This document shows positions 37,438-50,005 of a stretch of 64,000 bases of DNA, piece after piece (the first letter of the stretch is position 1; every line of letters starts with the position of its first letter). The notes beneath the pieces were generated by a model. The model ran no database searches. It was not told where the DNA came from and worked only from the letters and a program-made list of their open reading frames with translations. The position numbers and the translations under genes were made by a program. Source of the stretch: Paraspadella gotoi. Its lineage: Eukaryota; Chaetognatha. The stretch is from assembly GCA_051294375.1 (NCBI GenBank), contig CM119264.1, positions 24,825,316 to 24,889,315 on the forward strand, read 5' to 3'.

Positions 37438-39401
37438 GTTGTAATTTTATTGATAAACGGAGCGCCTATGATTAAATGTTGACAAAACCGAATATTTTTG
37501 CACAAATACGCGAGAGAGCCCTCGTGATGTCGCCGAAGATTTTGTCGGTTTTTTTTTGTTTTTTTTTGGAAACTGGGCTCACGTGTGATCAAAACTAATC
37601 ATTTTGTATGTCAATGTATGAAAGCATTTACTGCCTAACAATTGTCAGTTTCGACATTATTCAATGCCGTGATAAAAAATAACAGTTTTTCAAGTGTTGC
37701 TCGAAAGGTCTCGGTCGAGTGGAGATGAAGGAAAGACAAAAATGTTGGATGATGAAGGAGAAAAACATTACGGATGCTAAATATTCGGAACGAGCGTGAA
37801 ACAGAGATGGAGACAAGGTGGAGAGAGAGTGAGACGGAGATAGGAGTTGTATGTTAGAGATAGAGGGTGTGACAAAAGGGGCGGTTTTGAAGGGAAATAG
37901 AGAGAGAGAGAGAGAGAGAGAGAGAAGAAGAGAGAGAGAAGGAACAGACCGAGACATAGGAGAGAGATGAGAGAACCTGGGCGAGTCTGGCGCTTCTCCC
38001 ACGAGCGTTCCGGCGATTGCGAGTCCTGCGTCAGCGCCCCGGTCACGCCGACTGCGTCCAGACAACGGTGTCGTCATCGTCCATCATCATCGTCGTTGGC
38101 GCTTCATTATGTATTGAACTGTGGCGAACGGGCTTGGTACAGATGTCGAACGGAACCCAGTCTTACGCTCTCACGCTCTCTCCCTCCGTGCCCTCCTCTC
38201 TCTCTGTTCCGCCGCAGAGTTGGCGAGTGTGGCGTATAATCTAATGAATAGTTCGCATGACTGTCATCCTGGTCTTCCTCGTGTTGTCGTCGTCGTCGTC
38301 GTCGTCGGCGTCGTCGTTGTTTCGCAAAGTTTAGCTGTATCCGGTGGTAGCTGCGCCTCCCGAGTGCTGCTCGAGCGGCCTCTACTGCCTACTGCACAGA
38401 ACCAATTGCTTAGTGTTCACTAAGGTCGAGATTAGACTTACATGTTTTTTTTTTTTGTTTTTGCGTGATATTAAATGTTAAAAATTTATTTTTTTAGTTT
38501 GTCCTAAATAAAAATATTGAGAGCAAAGTTAAGCCTTTTTTTTTGCGGAGTAAATGTATAGACTAGTAATTGTTATTTTGTGCTTCTTAGCGAAATCCAA
38601 GTTAGTCTTCGCTTATAAGCTAGTTTTTTGAATAATTTTAAAAAATCGAAAAGTTAATTATGTTTCAATAAGTTAATGTTCATTCCGGTCGAGTCGTTAA
38701 GTATGTATTATCTCTGACGGCTTAACGAATTTTGCTTTGGCTAATTTTATGTAATTACGCATTTCAACAAAAAAAAATCAAAAAACTTAAAGAAAAAAAA
38801 GCCACAAAAAAGACCCGATGAATTAGCCAAATGAAAGAGATTAAACTTCAACGGACTTAGAATAAAGCCAGCTCTGCCCGGCAAGCGAAGCGCTCAAAGC
38901 TCCAAAATATCGCGATGTAAGAACAAAAAAAAAAGATAAAAGCGAAATTGCGGTCGACTCGAAATTTCTTAAAGATCAATTCTTTTTTTTTATTTGTATA
39001 TCTAAAACATTCCGGCTTTAACAAAAAAAAAAAATATGAGATCGTGAATGAAGCGACGTTTCATTTTCAGAGCCGCCATTAAAATATTCCTCTCCCTCCT
39101 CGATTTTATCCTCCTCTTCTTCGTCCTCTGTCCTCCTCCTCCTCCTCCGCCCCCCCTTGTTTGACCAGGTCACCGTCGTTGCTCCTCAGGTGCCGCTCTC
39201 ATTGGCCCTATTCTGCCTCGCTCATCGTCGTCGCCTTCGCCATCGTCGTCTCTCGTGCTCATCGTCGTCGTCATCCGTCGCCCGAACCGCCATCCCTTTC
39301 TCCTGCTTTGGCTTAACGTCAGCGACTTCCATCATAATTGATGCAGTTTCCCAGAGCTGCGCATTCACGTGAAGAGAAAGTGAGAGAGAGAGAGAGAGAT
39401 A
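37438..39401 (+). repeat. 1.9-kb direct tandem duplication, copy B
   Basis: Matches copy A from end to end in the same order. Differences are nearly all one-base gains and losses, many in homopolymers. Copy B is about 90 bases longer overall. It ends about 0.8 kb upstream of the F-box gene start. Confidence 0.9.
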
Positions 39402-40216
39402 GCGAAAAATATAGAGAGAGATGAGAGAAGAGAGAGAGAGAGAGAGAGGTAGAGAGACNNNNNNNNNNNNNNNNNNNNNNNNNGAGAGAGAGAGAGAGAG
39501 AGCTCAAGCGCGGAAGGGGAGAGGGAATATATATATAAAGAGCGAGAGAGCGAGAGGAGACCGATAGAGAGAGTGTTGCGTGAAAAGCGCGCGCGAGCGA
39601 CGGAGAGAGAGAGAGAGAGTGAACGCGCGAGAGAGAGATAGAGAGAGTTTCGTCAGCGCGACTTGAGTTGGAAAAAACTTTCTTTTCTTCGTGACTTCGT
39701 TTGCGTCATGAACTCTGTCGTGAGAGAAAAACCGTGAGAAAAAAAAACTCATACACTCTCTCTCTCTCTTTTCTCCCGTCCTCTCTCTCATATATATATT
39801 TTCTCGATCACGCTCGCTTCGCTCGAGGGAGAGAGAGAGAGAAATAGAGAGAGAGAGAGAGAAAGCGTCGGCGATTAATAATAATTTTTTTTCGCTACCG
39901 TCGAACGGCGCTGCGATCGCTCGAGATTTAATTACCGACGCATCGCGGAGATTAAAGGAGACAAAAGATCAGTCTTGCTCTCGACTCGTCGTGGATGGAA
40001 TCCATAAGTTGACGCTTGCGATGGAAAACAAAAAAAATCGATACTGACGCTTAAAATCGCCGAAAACTGACGACAATAATAATAAACAAAAAATAATTTA
40101 AAACGTTTACTTTTTCGCGCTCAAACAATCTTTTTTTTATATACTTCGAATAGTAAAAAAAAAAAAAATTAAATAAGACTAAAATTAAGAATCGATTGTC
40201 GAAAAAGAATTCAAAA
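39402..40216. other. 5' flank of the F-box gene: GA/CT tracts, 25-base gap
   Basis: GA tracts and the gap at 39459-39483, then GC-richer sequence (39590-40030) that probably holds the promoter and 5' UTR of the downstream gene. A CT stretch (39757-39790) and GA stretches (39826-39866) are present. No TATA box or initiator could be assigned with confidence. Confidence 0.5.
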
Positions 40217-41406
40217 ATGCCACTGGGAAAAAGAAAGACGAGTTCAGCGCGAGGCAGCGGACAAAGACCGGAGAAGATTTGTCGCCTCATTGAAAAGAAG
40301 GACAAGGTGAGTTAAAGCGGAGGACAAGGGGGTGAGGGATTAGGGGCGGGATAGAGAAGGAAAGTAAGTTCTTTTGATGTGCGGATTAAAAGGAAGGAAG
40401 ATGTTCTCTCGCCGGTAAAAAAAATAATTAAAGAAACTGAGCGGAATAAGATGTTGATATTTCTTCTTCCGTTATTTTATTATTTAATCTTTTTTATTAA
40501 CACTTAAAAATGTTATGGGTCCAAATATGGTGACATGCACGACAAATATATCATTTACAGAAATATAAATTATAAGTTATAGATACATTTCGATGAAATG
40601 AAGTGAAACTCAAGATAAAAGCAAAAAAATTGAGTGAGTAAAAGCTAAGGTAAGCGAAGACTTTTATTGACGCAGTCGAAGAATCGGTAAAAAAACGAAG
40701 CGATAAATATAATGAACTGGAGCAAAATCCAAAAAAATAATGATAAATAAAAATTTAAATCTAAAAAAGCTTGATTCTAAAAAGTGAGTGGTGGAAAAAG
40801 TAAAAATAAAGGAGTAACATAGGCTGAAGATGAAACAGGATAATAAAGGAATTTGCTCTGCAGTTTAAAGAATGTTAAAGTTAACGTTAATGTTAAGTTA
40901 ATGTTAAGTTAATATCAAGTTAATGTTAATGTTAAGTTAATGTTAAAGTTCTTTAAAAGACGATAAAATCTACTAAAAAAGGCTGAGTGAATAAAATCGT
41001 CGCCGGAAAAAAGGAATTTGGGGACCAAAGTTGAAAGTTTGTTTGGCCTCGCGGTGAAACTGGGTTAATCAAACGAATACGAAGATAAATGATCCCGGAA
41101 TATGTCTATCGATTCTTTCGTCGCTTTCAAAGAAAGAGTGGAATGAGAGATGCGGCCAAGGATTTTGATTTTATTGCGATATTCATTGAGTCGGTTTGAA
41201 TTAATAATTCGACCGAGTTAGCCAAAAAAGTAATACGGTGCTAAACTCAAATATCTTATCGAAAAATACATATTGAAATATCTCTGCATACGTTTTGCAT
41301 TTTTCATAAATCTCTGTCAGCTCAATAGGAAATAGCTGTAATATTTTGTAACTCAAGTGGGAAAATCGTGTGGATTAGACAGTGATGAAGTTGATTATGG
41401 AAGCAA

Positions 41407-41459
<53 letters not shown>

Positions 41460-41981
41460 ATTAGCGCCGAACAGCGCGACTCTAATTTCGAGGGGTTTTT
41501 TTCTCCCCTTAATTCAGTTGAGACGTCAAATGAGCAGAATTCACCACTGAAGCAGCTCTCCAATTTCCAATAATGAAATAGGCCGAACGGAAATTTAGCT
41601 GATTAATTATTTTCTCCGAATAAATTAAATTTAAGGAAAAAAAATTTCAAAAAAGGGGTGGGGGAAACGGCTCTAGCTTTTTTTTTTCGGCGAATCGCAT
41701 TAACGGGAGGAAAAAAAAGTGAATTTGAATTAATAATTTTTAGACGTCATTGGATTATCAGAACAAAAGAGTTTAATATGCGAATATATGAATATATTTG
41801 GAAATGAATATGAATAGTACCCATTTGGAGGTTTTGAATGCGCTGACAAGTGAAAAGAATTTTTGACTGATACGAAGATGTCTTCTGTATCATAATGATA
41901 TTACTATTGTTTATTCATAATTACATTTATCCTTGATGTAGCAATTTTAATAAATCTATTATTATCATATTTCAATTAAAC

Positions 41982-42071
<90 letters not shown>

Positions 42072-42231
42072 TTAATAATAATATTAATAATAATATTAAT
42101 AATAATAATATCAATAATTATCATAATTCTTAATTATGAAGGTCTTAATATTATCATTATTAAGCTTATTATTTTCATCATCATAATTATCATTAACTTT
42201 TAATTCATATTATTATTGTTATTACATTATA

Positions 42232-42309
<78 letters not shown>

Positions 42310-43083
42310 ATTAATATATGTATATATAATAATATTAATATAATAAATATTACTTTTCCAGGCTGAAAAGCTCCTCCGTGAGACTTTGGGCGAGGAATCG
42401 GCGAATATTTTGACGAAGGGCGACGTCTATCGGAAGTCGAATCAAAACCAGACGACGTGGGCGGATCTCCCGACCGAGTGCAAGGCTAACATTTTCTCCT
42501 ACTTAACAATCTTTGACAAAGGTGAGTCGTTTAAGATCAAACAAACTTTGTTCAGCGAACATCCTCTCCTATTTTACAAAGTAAGTTGCTGTAGTGCTAG
42601 GCTAACATCCTCTTGTGCATGATTATGTTTGATGAAGGGAAGTTATTTGAGTGATAAGCTCATAATGTCCTCTCTTAGTTGACAATCTTTGTCAAAGTTG
42701 ATAGTTCAAAGCTACTGTCTTCTTTACTGCTAGTTAACTTTCTTTGAGAGATGTACATAGTAAAAATATTTATTTTAATTGTCATTTCATACAACTCAGG
42801 AAAATACGCTGTGATAAACCGAGAATGGCGCGACCTGCTCTACGCTCCGGGAATGTGGCCGAGGATCGAGTTGAGCGACTTCAACATTTGTCGCGGAATC
42901 GTCTCCAGTTACTTCGGCAACACGACGGGCGGATTCACGCCGAGAACCTGTCATCACACGGGGTGCCAAACCATCGCCCACAGGTGTGAACGCGTCGTGA
43001 AAAATGAGATGGACGAGATGTTAATTGGTGCGGGGGCACGTTGACCTTTATAGAGCAGAGAGAGAGTGGGGAGGGGGGGGGAG

Positions 43084-43122
<39 letters not shown>

Positions 43123-44462
43123 AGAGAGAGAAGAGAGAGAGAGAGGAGAGAGAGAGAAGAGAGAGAGAGAGAAATAATGAGAAAAGAAAGAGAGAGAGAG
43201 AGTAAAGGGAAAAAGTTCGATTAGCTTAACGTGATTTTATAACATTAAATATCATCTATTAAGTAATTTTTTTAAACTATCTATAATACAAGTAAGTTCA
43301 ATTCCAAAGCTATTTCGTTATTTCTTCGACCAGTTACGAATTGGAAAAGAGCCCGAATGGATTCATTCAATCAATCAATCCAATCCCTTTCTGAAAATCC
43401 ACTCAGGCGAATGGGTCAATACCTGGACTTTCTGACGAACATCGTCCGTCCTTGTCCCAAAAGCGTCGCCTTCGATTTGGACATTTACAGTTGGAACTTC
43501 GCCACCGGAATTCGCTGGGCAGATTATCTCAGCAGTTTTTTCGAGGTGAGACAATTGAATGCGAATGCGATGTTGAGTTAAAGAATTTTTCGGGAAATTT
43601 TGACAGAATGTTTAACATTTAAAATTTTCCGCGAAAGAATTAATCAAGATAACTAGTTATCTAAATATCANNNNNNNNNNNNNNNNNNNNNNNNNNNNNN
43701 NNNNNNNNNNNNNNNNNNNNNNNNNNNNNNNNNNNNNNNNNNNNNNNNNNNNNNNNNNNNNNNNNNNNNNNNNNNNNNNNNNNNNNNNNNNNNNNNNNNN
43801 NNNNNNNNNNNNNNNNNNNNNNNNNNNNNNNNNNNNNNNNNNNNNNNNNNNNNNNNNNNNNNNNNNNNNNNNNNNNNNNNNNNNNNNNNNNNNNNNNNNN
43901 NNNNGAAAGAAAGAAAGAAAGAAAGAAAAAAAGAAAAGAAAAAAGATAGAAAGAAAAAAAAGAAGAAAAAAAGAAATACTACACATAAAGCAGGAGAAAG
44001 GAAAATAAAAAAAAGAGAAAAAAAGAGACAGAAATAATATAGTAAATCTAGAAAAGATGAGAAATGATTGAATTTTTATGCAAAACCGATGGAACGTCTC
44101 TTCAAAGACGCCTCCTACTTCGATCCTCAGGTCAACATCGACAACGGCTTCCACGTGNNNNNNNNNNNNNNNNNNNNNNNNNNNNNNNNNNNNNNNNNNN
44201 NNNNNNNNNNNNNNNNNNNNNNNNNNNNNNNNNNNNNNNNNNNNNNNNNNNNNNNNNNNNNNNNNNNNNNNNNNNNNNNNNNNNNNNNNNNNNNNNNNNN
44301 NNNNNNNNNNNNNNNNNNNNNNNAAAGCTTGGTATGTATTTATCCACGTGCCATTAATGACACGCTACGTTCAGTAGACCGTATGGAAATTTAAAGAGTC
44401 AATCATGAACCACATTCTACCAGTTAACATTACAAAATTTGTAAAAAAAATAATATGTTTAA

Positions 44463-44538
<76 letters not shown>

Positions 44539-46245
44539 TAATGTTCGTTCTTAACTCTAACATCTTCGATTCAAAATAAATTTAAAAGGTCACCGGATTA
44601 GTCTAAAACGCTTTAAGATTAACTATCTCTTGTCAAGTCGACTTTATCCTTTAAAGCTTTTCGCATCTACGGTTAATTAATTAACGGTTTAATCTTCTCA
44701 ACCTACCTACTTTTGATCATATCTTTGCAATTTATGTTCGTAAGAATTCTAAGCCTTTGACCATCCCATTCGCGGCTAAATCCGTTACTCTATCTAACGT
44801 CCCCCTCCGGGCCACCACCCCCACCTTTCTTCTCCAGGAAATTCCCTTCGACTGGTCCGACAAATCTGTCCCCAACCTGAGCAGACTGACTCGACTCCGA
44901 TCCCTCTTCATGGACACCGGTTTGTTCTTGAGGAGTCTGCCCCAGGATCAAGTGGATCACGTCCTCTCGTCTCTAGTCCATCTCAAGGTGAGTTCAAGTG
45001 AGGTCATATTTTCTTGAAAAAAAAAAGCGCCCGTTTTCAGCTTATATTCACAATTAGGTAAGTTTTTGAGGTTAAAAGTTAGGTTACGGGGTTGAGGATA
45101 GGATTAAGTTAGGGATATGGGTGAAAGGTTAGATTAGGGATTGAGTTATAGATTTGATTAAGGAATAAGGGTAAGGGATTCGGGTTAGAGATTAGCTTAA
45201 AGTTCGGTATTGAGCTAAGTATTTGGTAGGTAGGAGATCGGGGTTAAATATTTGGGTTAAAATTAGGAGCAGAAACGGAATATAGTTAAATAAATAAAGT
45301 TAAAAAATCGTCCATCTCTCAATCGGCCTTGCATCTGTCATCTCTCTTTGCCAGGCTCTGCATCTGTCGGAGCGATGTCCGGTGCAGTGGGGATACAACA
45401 TTTACGACATCAAGTCCATGTCGCTGGAACTTCTCGACGTGAGTTGAAGAAAGGGAATTTGTGAAATCTTTATTGAGTAAAATGTCTATCTTATTGCGAT
45501 TTTTCGACTCATTGCTGACTTCCCCGACTTCAGATCAGCCAATCGAACGGACTGTTCCTCGGAACCGTCGACACTCCGCGACTCACGACACTCCTCATGC
45601 AACGCCCGACCCATTTGATGCGCATTCAGGTTTGATATATATATAGTAGTATATAGTATATACTATATAGTAGTAGCGGCGTTGTTAACTTTTGAGATTG
45701 ACGGAGCTAAATTGCAAACAACTTCGTACTTTTTTTTAGGCGGCCATCCCTTGTTTGCACAAAGTTCTCCGTCAAGGAGCTCCCAGGTGATGAATGATGT
45801 AAAGTTATTATAAAAGTTATTCATTTATTTAATAATTCTATTATTTTTTGAATTTTTAATGATAATTATTTATCAATTTATTTATTTATTATTATATTTA
45901 TATATTTTTTTGTTTTTTTAGTAATTGATTGATGGATTTACTTATTGCAAAGATGGTTAGCTAACCTTGCTTTAATGAAATATATTCTATCTTCAGGCTG
46001 AAAAACCTGAACGCCTTCGTTCTGGATTCCTCTCCTTGGGAAGAAGGAAAGAAGTCGATCGGTGAGAAAAAAAAACGAATTATTTACCTCAATATTAAAA
46101 TTTGATAATAATTTTGTGTCTTTATTATTTTGTATTTTCCGAAACAGTTGCGCACCAAGGATGTTGGTCGTTTAGTTTCGATGCGGAAACGATTTTCAAA
46201 AAACTTTGCTCATGCAGTTTTCACAGAGGACACTGGCGCGATTAA
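40217..46245 (+). CDS. F-box protein, multi-exon (SCF ubiquitin-ligase adaptor)
   Basis: F-box proteins link substrates to the SKP1-CUL1 ubiquitin ligase. Exons: 40217-40306, 42362-42521, 42800-42983, 43407-43545, one or more partly lost in gaps (about 44089-44331), 44838-44987, 45355-45438, 45534-45629, 45740-45786, 45997-46061, 46148-46245. Introns have GT and AG ends, and reading phases agree at each visible junction outside the gapped part. The start has an in-frame TAG at 40151. The F-box spans exons 2-3: TTWADLPTECKANIFSYL, then VINREWRDLLYAPGMWPRIEL. After it comes a leucine-rich region (LSRLTRLRSLFMDTGLFL, LVHLK, ALHLSERC, SMSLELLD, LKNLNAFVLDSS), LRR-like but irregular. The stop is TAA at 46243-46245. 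Total is near 450 residues. It resembles the FBXO33/FBXO39 type with a helical linker (RRMGQYLDFLTNIV), but the orthologue is uncertain. Sequence is lost in two gaps (43671-43904, 44158-44323). Confidence 0.88.
41982..42307. repeat. (AAT)n facing (ATT)n in F-box intron 1
   Basis: About 29 AAT triplets (41982-42069) are followed, after a degenerate stretch, by about 25 ATT triplets (42232-42307). The two runs are reverse complements and could pair in the transcript or as a DNA hairpin, just upstream of the exon 2 acceptor at 42361. Confidence 0.92.
43060..43204. repeat. (GA)n tract in F-box intron 3
   Basis: GA-rich with G-runs at the left and AAGA interruptions. Intronic. Confidence 0.9.
44468..44533. 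repeat. (AAT)n microsatellite in an F-box intron
   Basis: About 22 ATA/AAT triplets. Intronic. Confidence 0.92.
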
Positions 46246-46732
46246 CAAAGGACATCGGCCCCAGTGATTCTTACAAAAGAAATAAGATTTTCTTACTTGT
46301 TAAAAAAAAAACACAAAAAAAAACAAGCTGCGAGGTTTCTCCCTCTGCAAGCTTTCAGCCAAGCATTTTGGCTTTTCTGTCGAACCGTATGCTTACTTTC
46401 TTTGTCGGACTCTTCCCGCCGAATGCTAACTTACTTTTGTTTAATGATTAATTCGTATTGAATGGAAAAATAGTTGTAGTAGCTAGTACGAAGACACGTG
46501 TTAATCTTTTAAGAATAAACAGATTGTTTTCGCGACAACTGTTTCTCGTTGTGTTCTATCGCAATGCTTTGTTTTTGTAACGACTCAGTGATAAGTAAAG
46601 TATTCCAATGAAACAATCATGTTGTCGACCGAAATGAGTTATAACTATTTTTTTTTTTCAGCAAGACCGAAAAAACGAATACAATTTCAGTTAGTTCGGA
46701 ATCAACTGGTGTAAAAAGTCAATTGAAAGTTT
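46246..46732. other. 3' flank of the F-box gene with possible poly(A) signal
   Basis: Likely 3' UTR. An AATAAA at 46514-46519 lies about 270 bases past the stop and is a plausible polyadenylation signal. The rest is unremarkable A/T-rich DNA. Confidence 0.45.
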
Positions 46733-46967
46733 TATGGTGGACTAAAATCCACCAACCGTTCAACAGCGGCCATTTGGTGCCGGAGGCAAGTCATTCGCCT
46801 CCCAACCCAAAGGTCCGGGGTTCTAGCCCGTTTGTCGTCCTGCAGTTAGAGGACGGGGCGCTTAAGCCGCCTGTAACATGGTGTTACAGCCTGATCCGAA
46901 GGCTCAGGGACTGCTTATATTGAACGGTTCTGTCATTAACACTTCATCACATATTACTGTCTCTTCA
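46733..46967 (+). mobile_element. tRNA-like SINE, copy 1
   Basis: A 235-base unit starting TATGGTGGACTAAAATCCAC (a small GGTGGA/TCCACC hairpin) and ending near ACTGTCTCTTCA. It contains GGTTCTAGCCC at 46819-46829, a near-consensus tRNA B-box for RNA polymerase III, and a weaker A-box-like stretch about 45 bases upstream (TGGTGCCGGAGG). It is repeated at 47157-47389. A tRNA-derived SINE is inferred; there is no tRNA cloverleaf, so no tRNA gene is called. Confidence 0.6.
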
Positions 46968-47156
46968 TTGGTGTAGCCCGGACTGTCCGAACACAACAGC
47001 ATACAACAACACTTTCAGTGCGACATGCCTCAAACCTGGCGATGCACTTTCCGCCCACCAACACCTAGGCAACATGCCTCAACTGGTGACGAACTTTCCA
47101 CCAACAACAATTCACTGAAGAGACGCAACAGACTTCTCCTACGGGAGGGGGGGATG
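46968..47156. repeat. Spacer between the SINE copies
   Basis: A 189-base C/A-rich segment with two ACATGCCTCAA phrases. It ends in a TCACTGAAGAGACG phrase that is the reverse complement of the SINE's GTCTCTTCA end, and then a run of G. It may be the 3' half of a longer unit whose second copy is truncated. Confidence 0.4.
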
Positions 47157-47389
47157 TATGGTGGACTAAAATCCACCACACGTTCATCAGCGGCCATGTG
47201 GTGCCGGAGGCAAGTCATTCCCTCCACACCAAAGGTCCGGGGTTCTAGCCCGGTGGTCGTCTGGCAGTTAAGAGGACGGGGCGCTTTAACCCGCCTGTAA
47301 CATGGTGTTACAGCCTGATCCGAAGCTCAGGGACTGCTTATATTGAACGGTTCTGTCATTAACACTTATCAATAATTACTGTCTCTTCA
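47157..47389 (+). mobile_element. tRNA-like SINE, copy 2
   Basis: Direct copy of 46733-46967 with a B-box at 47241-47251 and the same start and end. Substitutions outnumber indels, so these look like two real, diverged copies, not an assembly duplicate. Confidence 0.6.
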
Positions 47390-48977
47390 GTTTCTTATTT
47401 AACTAGATAAGAAACAAATCCGTTGCACAATTTAAAACAAGTTACTTTTGGATTTAACCATTGAAGTTACACACTCAAAAACAAAAAAACACTAAAGATT
47501 TTGTAATTTTTATATTATCAATTTAAATACTAAGATTACTGTAATGACGATCGCGCTAAGAAGATCCTATGCCACAAAGTAAAAACTTTGTATCCGATAG
47601 ATTAAATGAAAAAAAAAATTTAAGGAATAGATGAATAAAAGAAAATTTAAAACAATTTAAAAAGATTTAAAAAAAAAAAATTAGCTTGACGACATTAGGA
47701 AAATTTAAAAAAAACATTCAGTTTAATTCTAACGAGGTTCAAATGTAGTAAAAATAGCACAAAAATCCATTCTCAAATCATTTCTTCAAAGAATTCTCTT
47801 CAAAATATATTTACTTCCTTTTTTTCGATCATTCGATCTTCCGATCCTCTCCTAAAGTCTCGATTCCGGTTTCGCTCAATCTTCACATCTAAAAAAAGTC
47901 ACATTCGTCACCAAGTCACTCACTTTTGTTCTTTTTCGGTCCCTCGGTTTACGATCAGATTCGACGGGAGCAACGAAGACCGATGACTCATGGTTTTGTA
48001 TAACGAGATGACAAATGCGGATTCGACGACAATTTTACGCCTAATTTTCTGACTTTCTTTTAACTTCCCGGATTTTATTTTTCAAGAACCCGAAATATGA
48101 AAGGCGTTCATTCGTTCCCAGGAGGATTCTTTTAAGTTGATTTATGAGTATATTAGTGTATTAATTATATTATATATGATGATGTAACAATGATTTAGTA
48201 GTGTTTTGAATCAGGCAGCGCTCAAGGTTCTCGGCCGAACTAACGCAGAATTGGGATTATTATTTTGTAAGAGAAACTAAAATCGAACTAGAGCAAGTCT
48301 TTACACGGTACGTATTTTTATCAGAGCCGAGCATTTGGCGATGAGAGTATTAATTATTGACAAAATAAAAATGAAAATATTTCGATAAAAAACCAAATAG
48401 TGTCCGAAGCGGAGCGAAGAGGAACGTTTGCTTACTAGCGAATCTGCAGTGTTCTTTTTTTTTTCTACACTCGCGAGAGAAGTTTCCCTCTTGTATTAAA
48501 TAATGCAAACAAGGTTTGTGTTTTGTTTTGACTTCTATATTTAAAACTAATTATTGAGAATTATTAACAATTGTATAAATATAACACAATGGTAATAGGT
48601 AGGCAAATGAATAAAATTAGGCAGAAATAAGAAAGTAACTGCAATTATGCACAGGCTTGAGATTCAAAAGGACATATGCAACTTGACGAATAAGCAGATT
48701 TGTTTCCTAGTTTTGGGACGAGATCGACTCTCTCTCTCTCTCTCTCTCTGCTCTCTCCCTCTTCTCTCTCCTCCTCTACTCTCTCTCTCTCTCTCTTCAT
48801 TGCTCCTCTCTCTCTCCTTCTCTCTCTCTTCTCTCTCTCTCTCTCTACTTGTTCATCTCTCCTTGCTTTTCTCTTTTCAAACTCTTCTTTTGCTGTCAAT
48901 AAAGGTCTGTCGCCGCTTATTTTTTTTCGATCTTTTCTCTTTTGAAAAGTCACGACTGCCTCATGGCTTCACCAGGC
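47390..48977. other. Intergenic, no supported gene; CT-rich end
   Basis: A/T-rich sequence, then a C/T-rich block (48728-48850) next to the last exon of the candidate secreted protein. No gene recognised. Confidence 0.55.
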
Positions 48978-50005
48978 CTACAAAGAGATTCGCTTGCAGC
49001 AGAGTTGTCTTCGACAGGGACGCCTGGCGCCGCCGCAACTAGGACAGAGCGGATTCCTGTTGTCCCAACGAACGATCTCGACGCCATCTCTGTCCGATTC
49101 GCAGTCACCGAATGCGCATGCGCCGATTCCTTCTTGCCAACAGACGGCGAGATCGACCAAGCGAGCTAAAAGGAAGGGAGAGAGGGAGAGAAGAGGAATG
49201 TGATGAGATATATCGACTGAGAATGTTACAGTTTTAGTATAATGAAAAAAATACCTATCTCTTTCCAAAGTCAGTGAATTGGCGCTGTCAATTTCACTTA
49301 CCGTCTGTTCCCGCTTGGATCTTTTCTCACCACCACGCATCAAAAGTCTAAACTTACAGTCCTTCCGATGTAACTTACCATCCTCATTCCTCAGTCAAGT
49401 TTACTTTCCGTTTTTACGAAGAAATGGAATTCCATCTTCAAATGCCACTTACCATCTTCGGTCTGCCAAATTGTTCCTTCCATCCTCCTCGCCCCATTTC
49501 GCCTCAGTTCGTCCTCCATCTTTTTCCTCAGACTCGATCTTCGCTGTCGACTTCGTCGTCGTCGTGACGTGACGTTCATTTCGCGGCGCCGAAATAAACG
49601 CCGCTCGACCGGCGCCGTTTCCGTCTCTCGCGTCCAACCCGGCGTTATTTCCGAGTCCCGGGTGAACAGCGGCAGGAATCCATCTTCCTTTGATTCTGTT
49701 TCCCAGAGCAGAATCAGCGGAGAGTGCACCGGCGTCACTTTCGCTTCTCGGCGTCGATTTTCCGCCTCCTGGTCCAAAACCGACGTCGAGGCTTCGTCTT
49801 CCCATTCACGGCTCCAATGAGGCCGAGCTGAGCTTCCCCGTCGCCCTGCGATTCCGGCGCGGCGTGCTCTTTGAAAAAGTGGCGCCCTTCGATTTGAGGG
49901 CGCTGCGAGATCAGACCAGGCGCTCAAGGCGCCTAAAACCCTGAGTTCGTTTCCAATCGTAGCGAAGAAGAAGACAAAAAGGGAAAGTTCGGCAGATAAG
50001 GACAT
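48978..50005 (-). CDS. Candidate secreted cysteine-rich precursor, two exons
   Basis: Exon 1 is 50005-49453 (minus strand) and exon 2 is 49165-48978. Exon 1 starts with a hydrophobic signal-like segment (ELSLFVFFFATIGNELRVLG), contains no cysteine, and is crowded with basic cleavage-like sites (RRLFRRRE, RRRRSRQRR) and one NVT glycosylation site. It ends at a strong GATG/GTAAGT donor. Exon 2 follows a long pyrimidine tract and TTTTAG. The phases (1 and 2) match, and it encodes 61 residues with eight cysteines (C-x7-C-x4-C-x18-C-x2-C-x6-C-x4-CC), ending at TAG. A signal peptide, a basic proregion and a cysteine-rich C-terminus together suggest a prohormone or growth-factor-like precursor. I do not recognise the family. 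It could still be chance open sequence. Confidence 0.4.

Noticed and set aside
46819-47251. True tRNA genes at the two B-boxes
   Set aside because: No acceptor-stem pairing or anticodon loop could be drawn; the A-box is weak. A SINE fits better.
49690-49944. Plus-strand open frame opposite the secreted candidate
   Set aside because: GC-rich antisense shadow; the minus-strand reading has a signal-like start, a good donor and a phase-matched partner exon.
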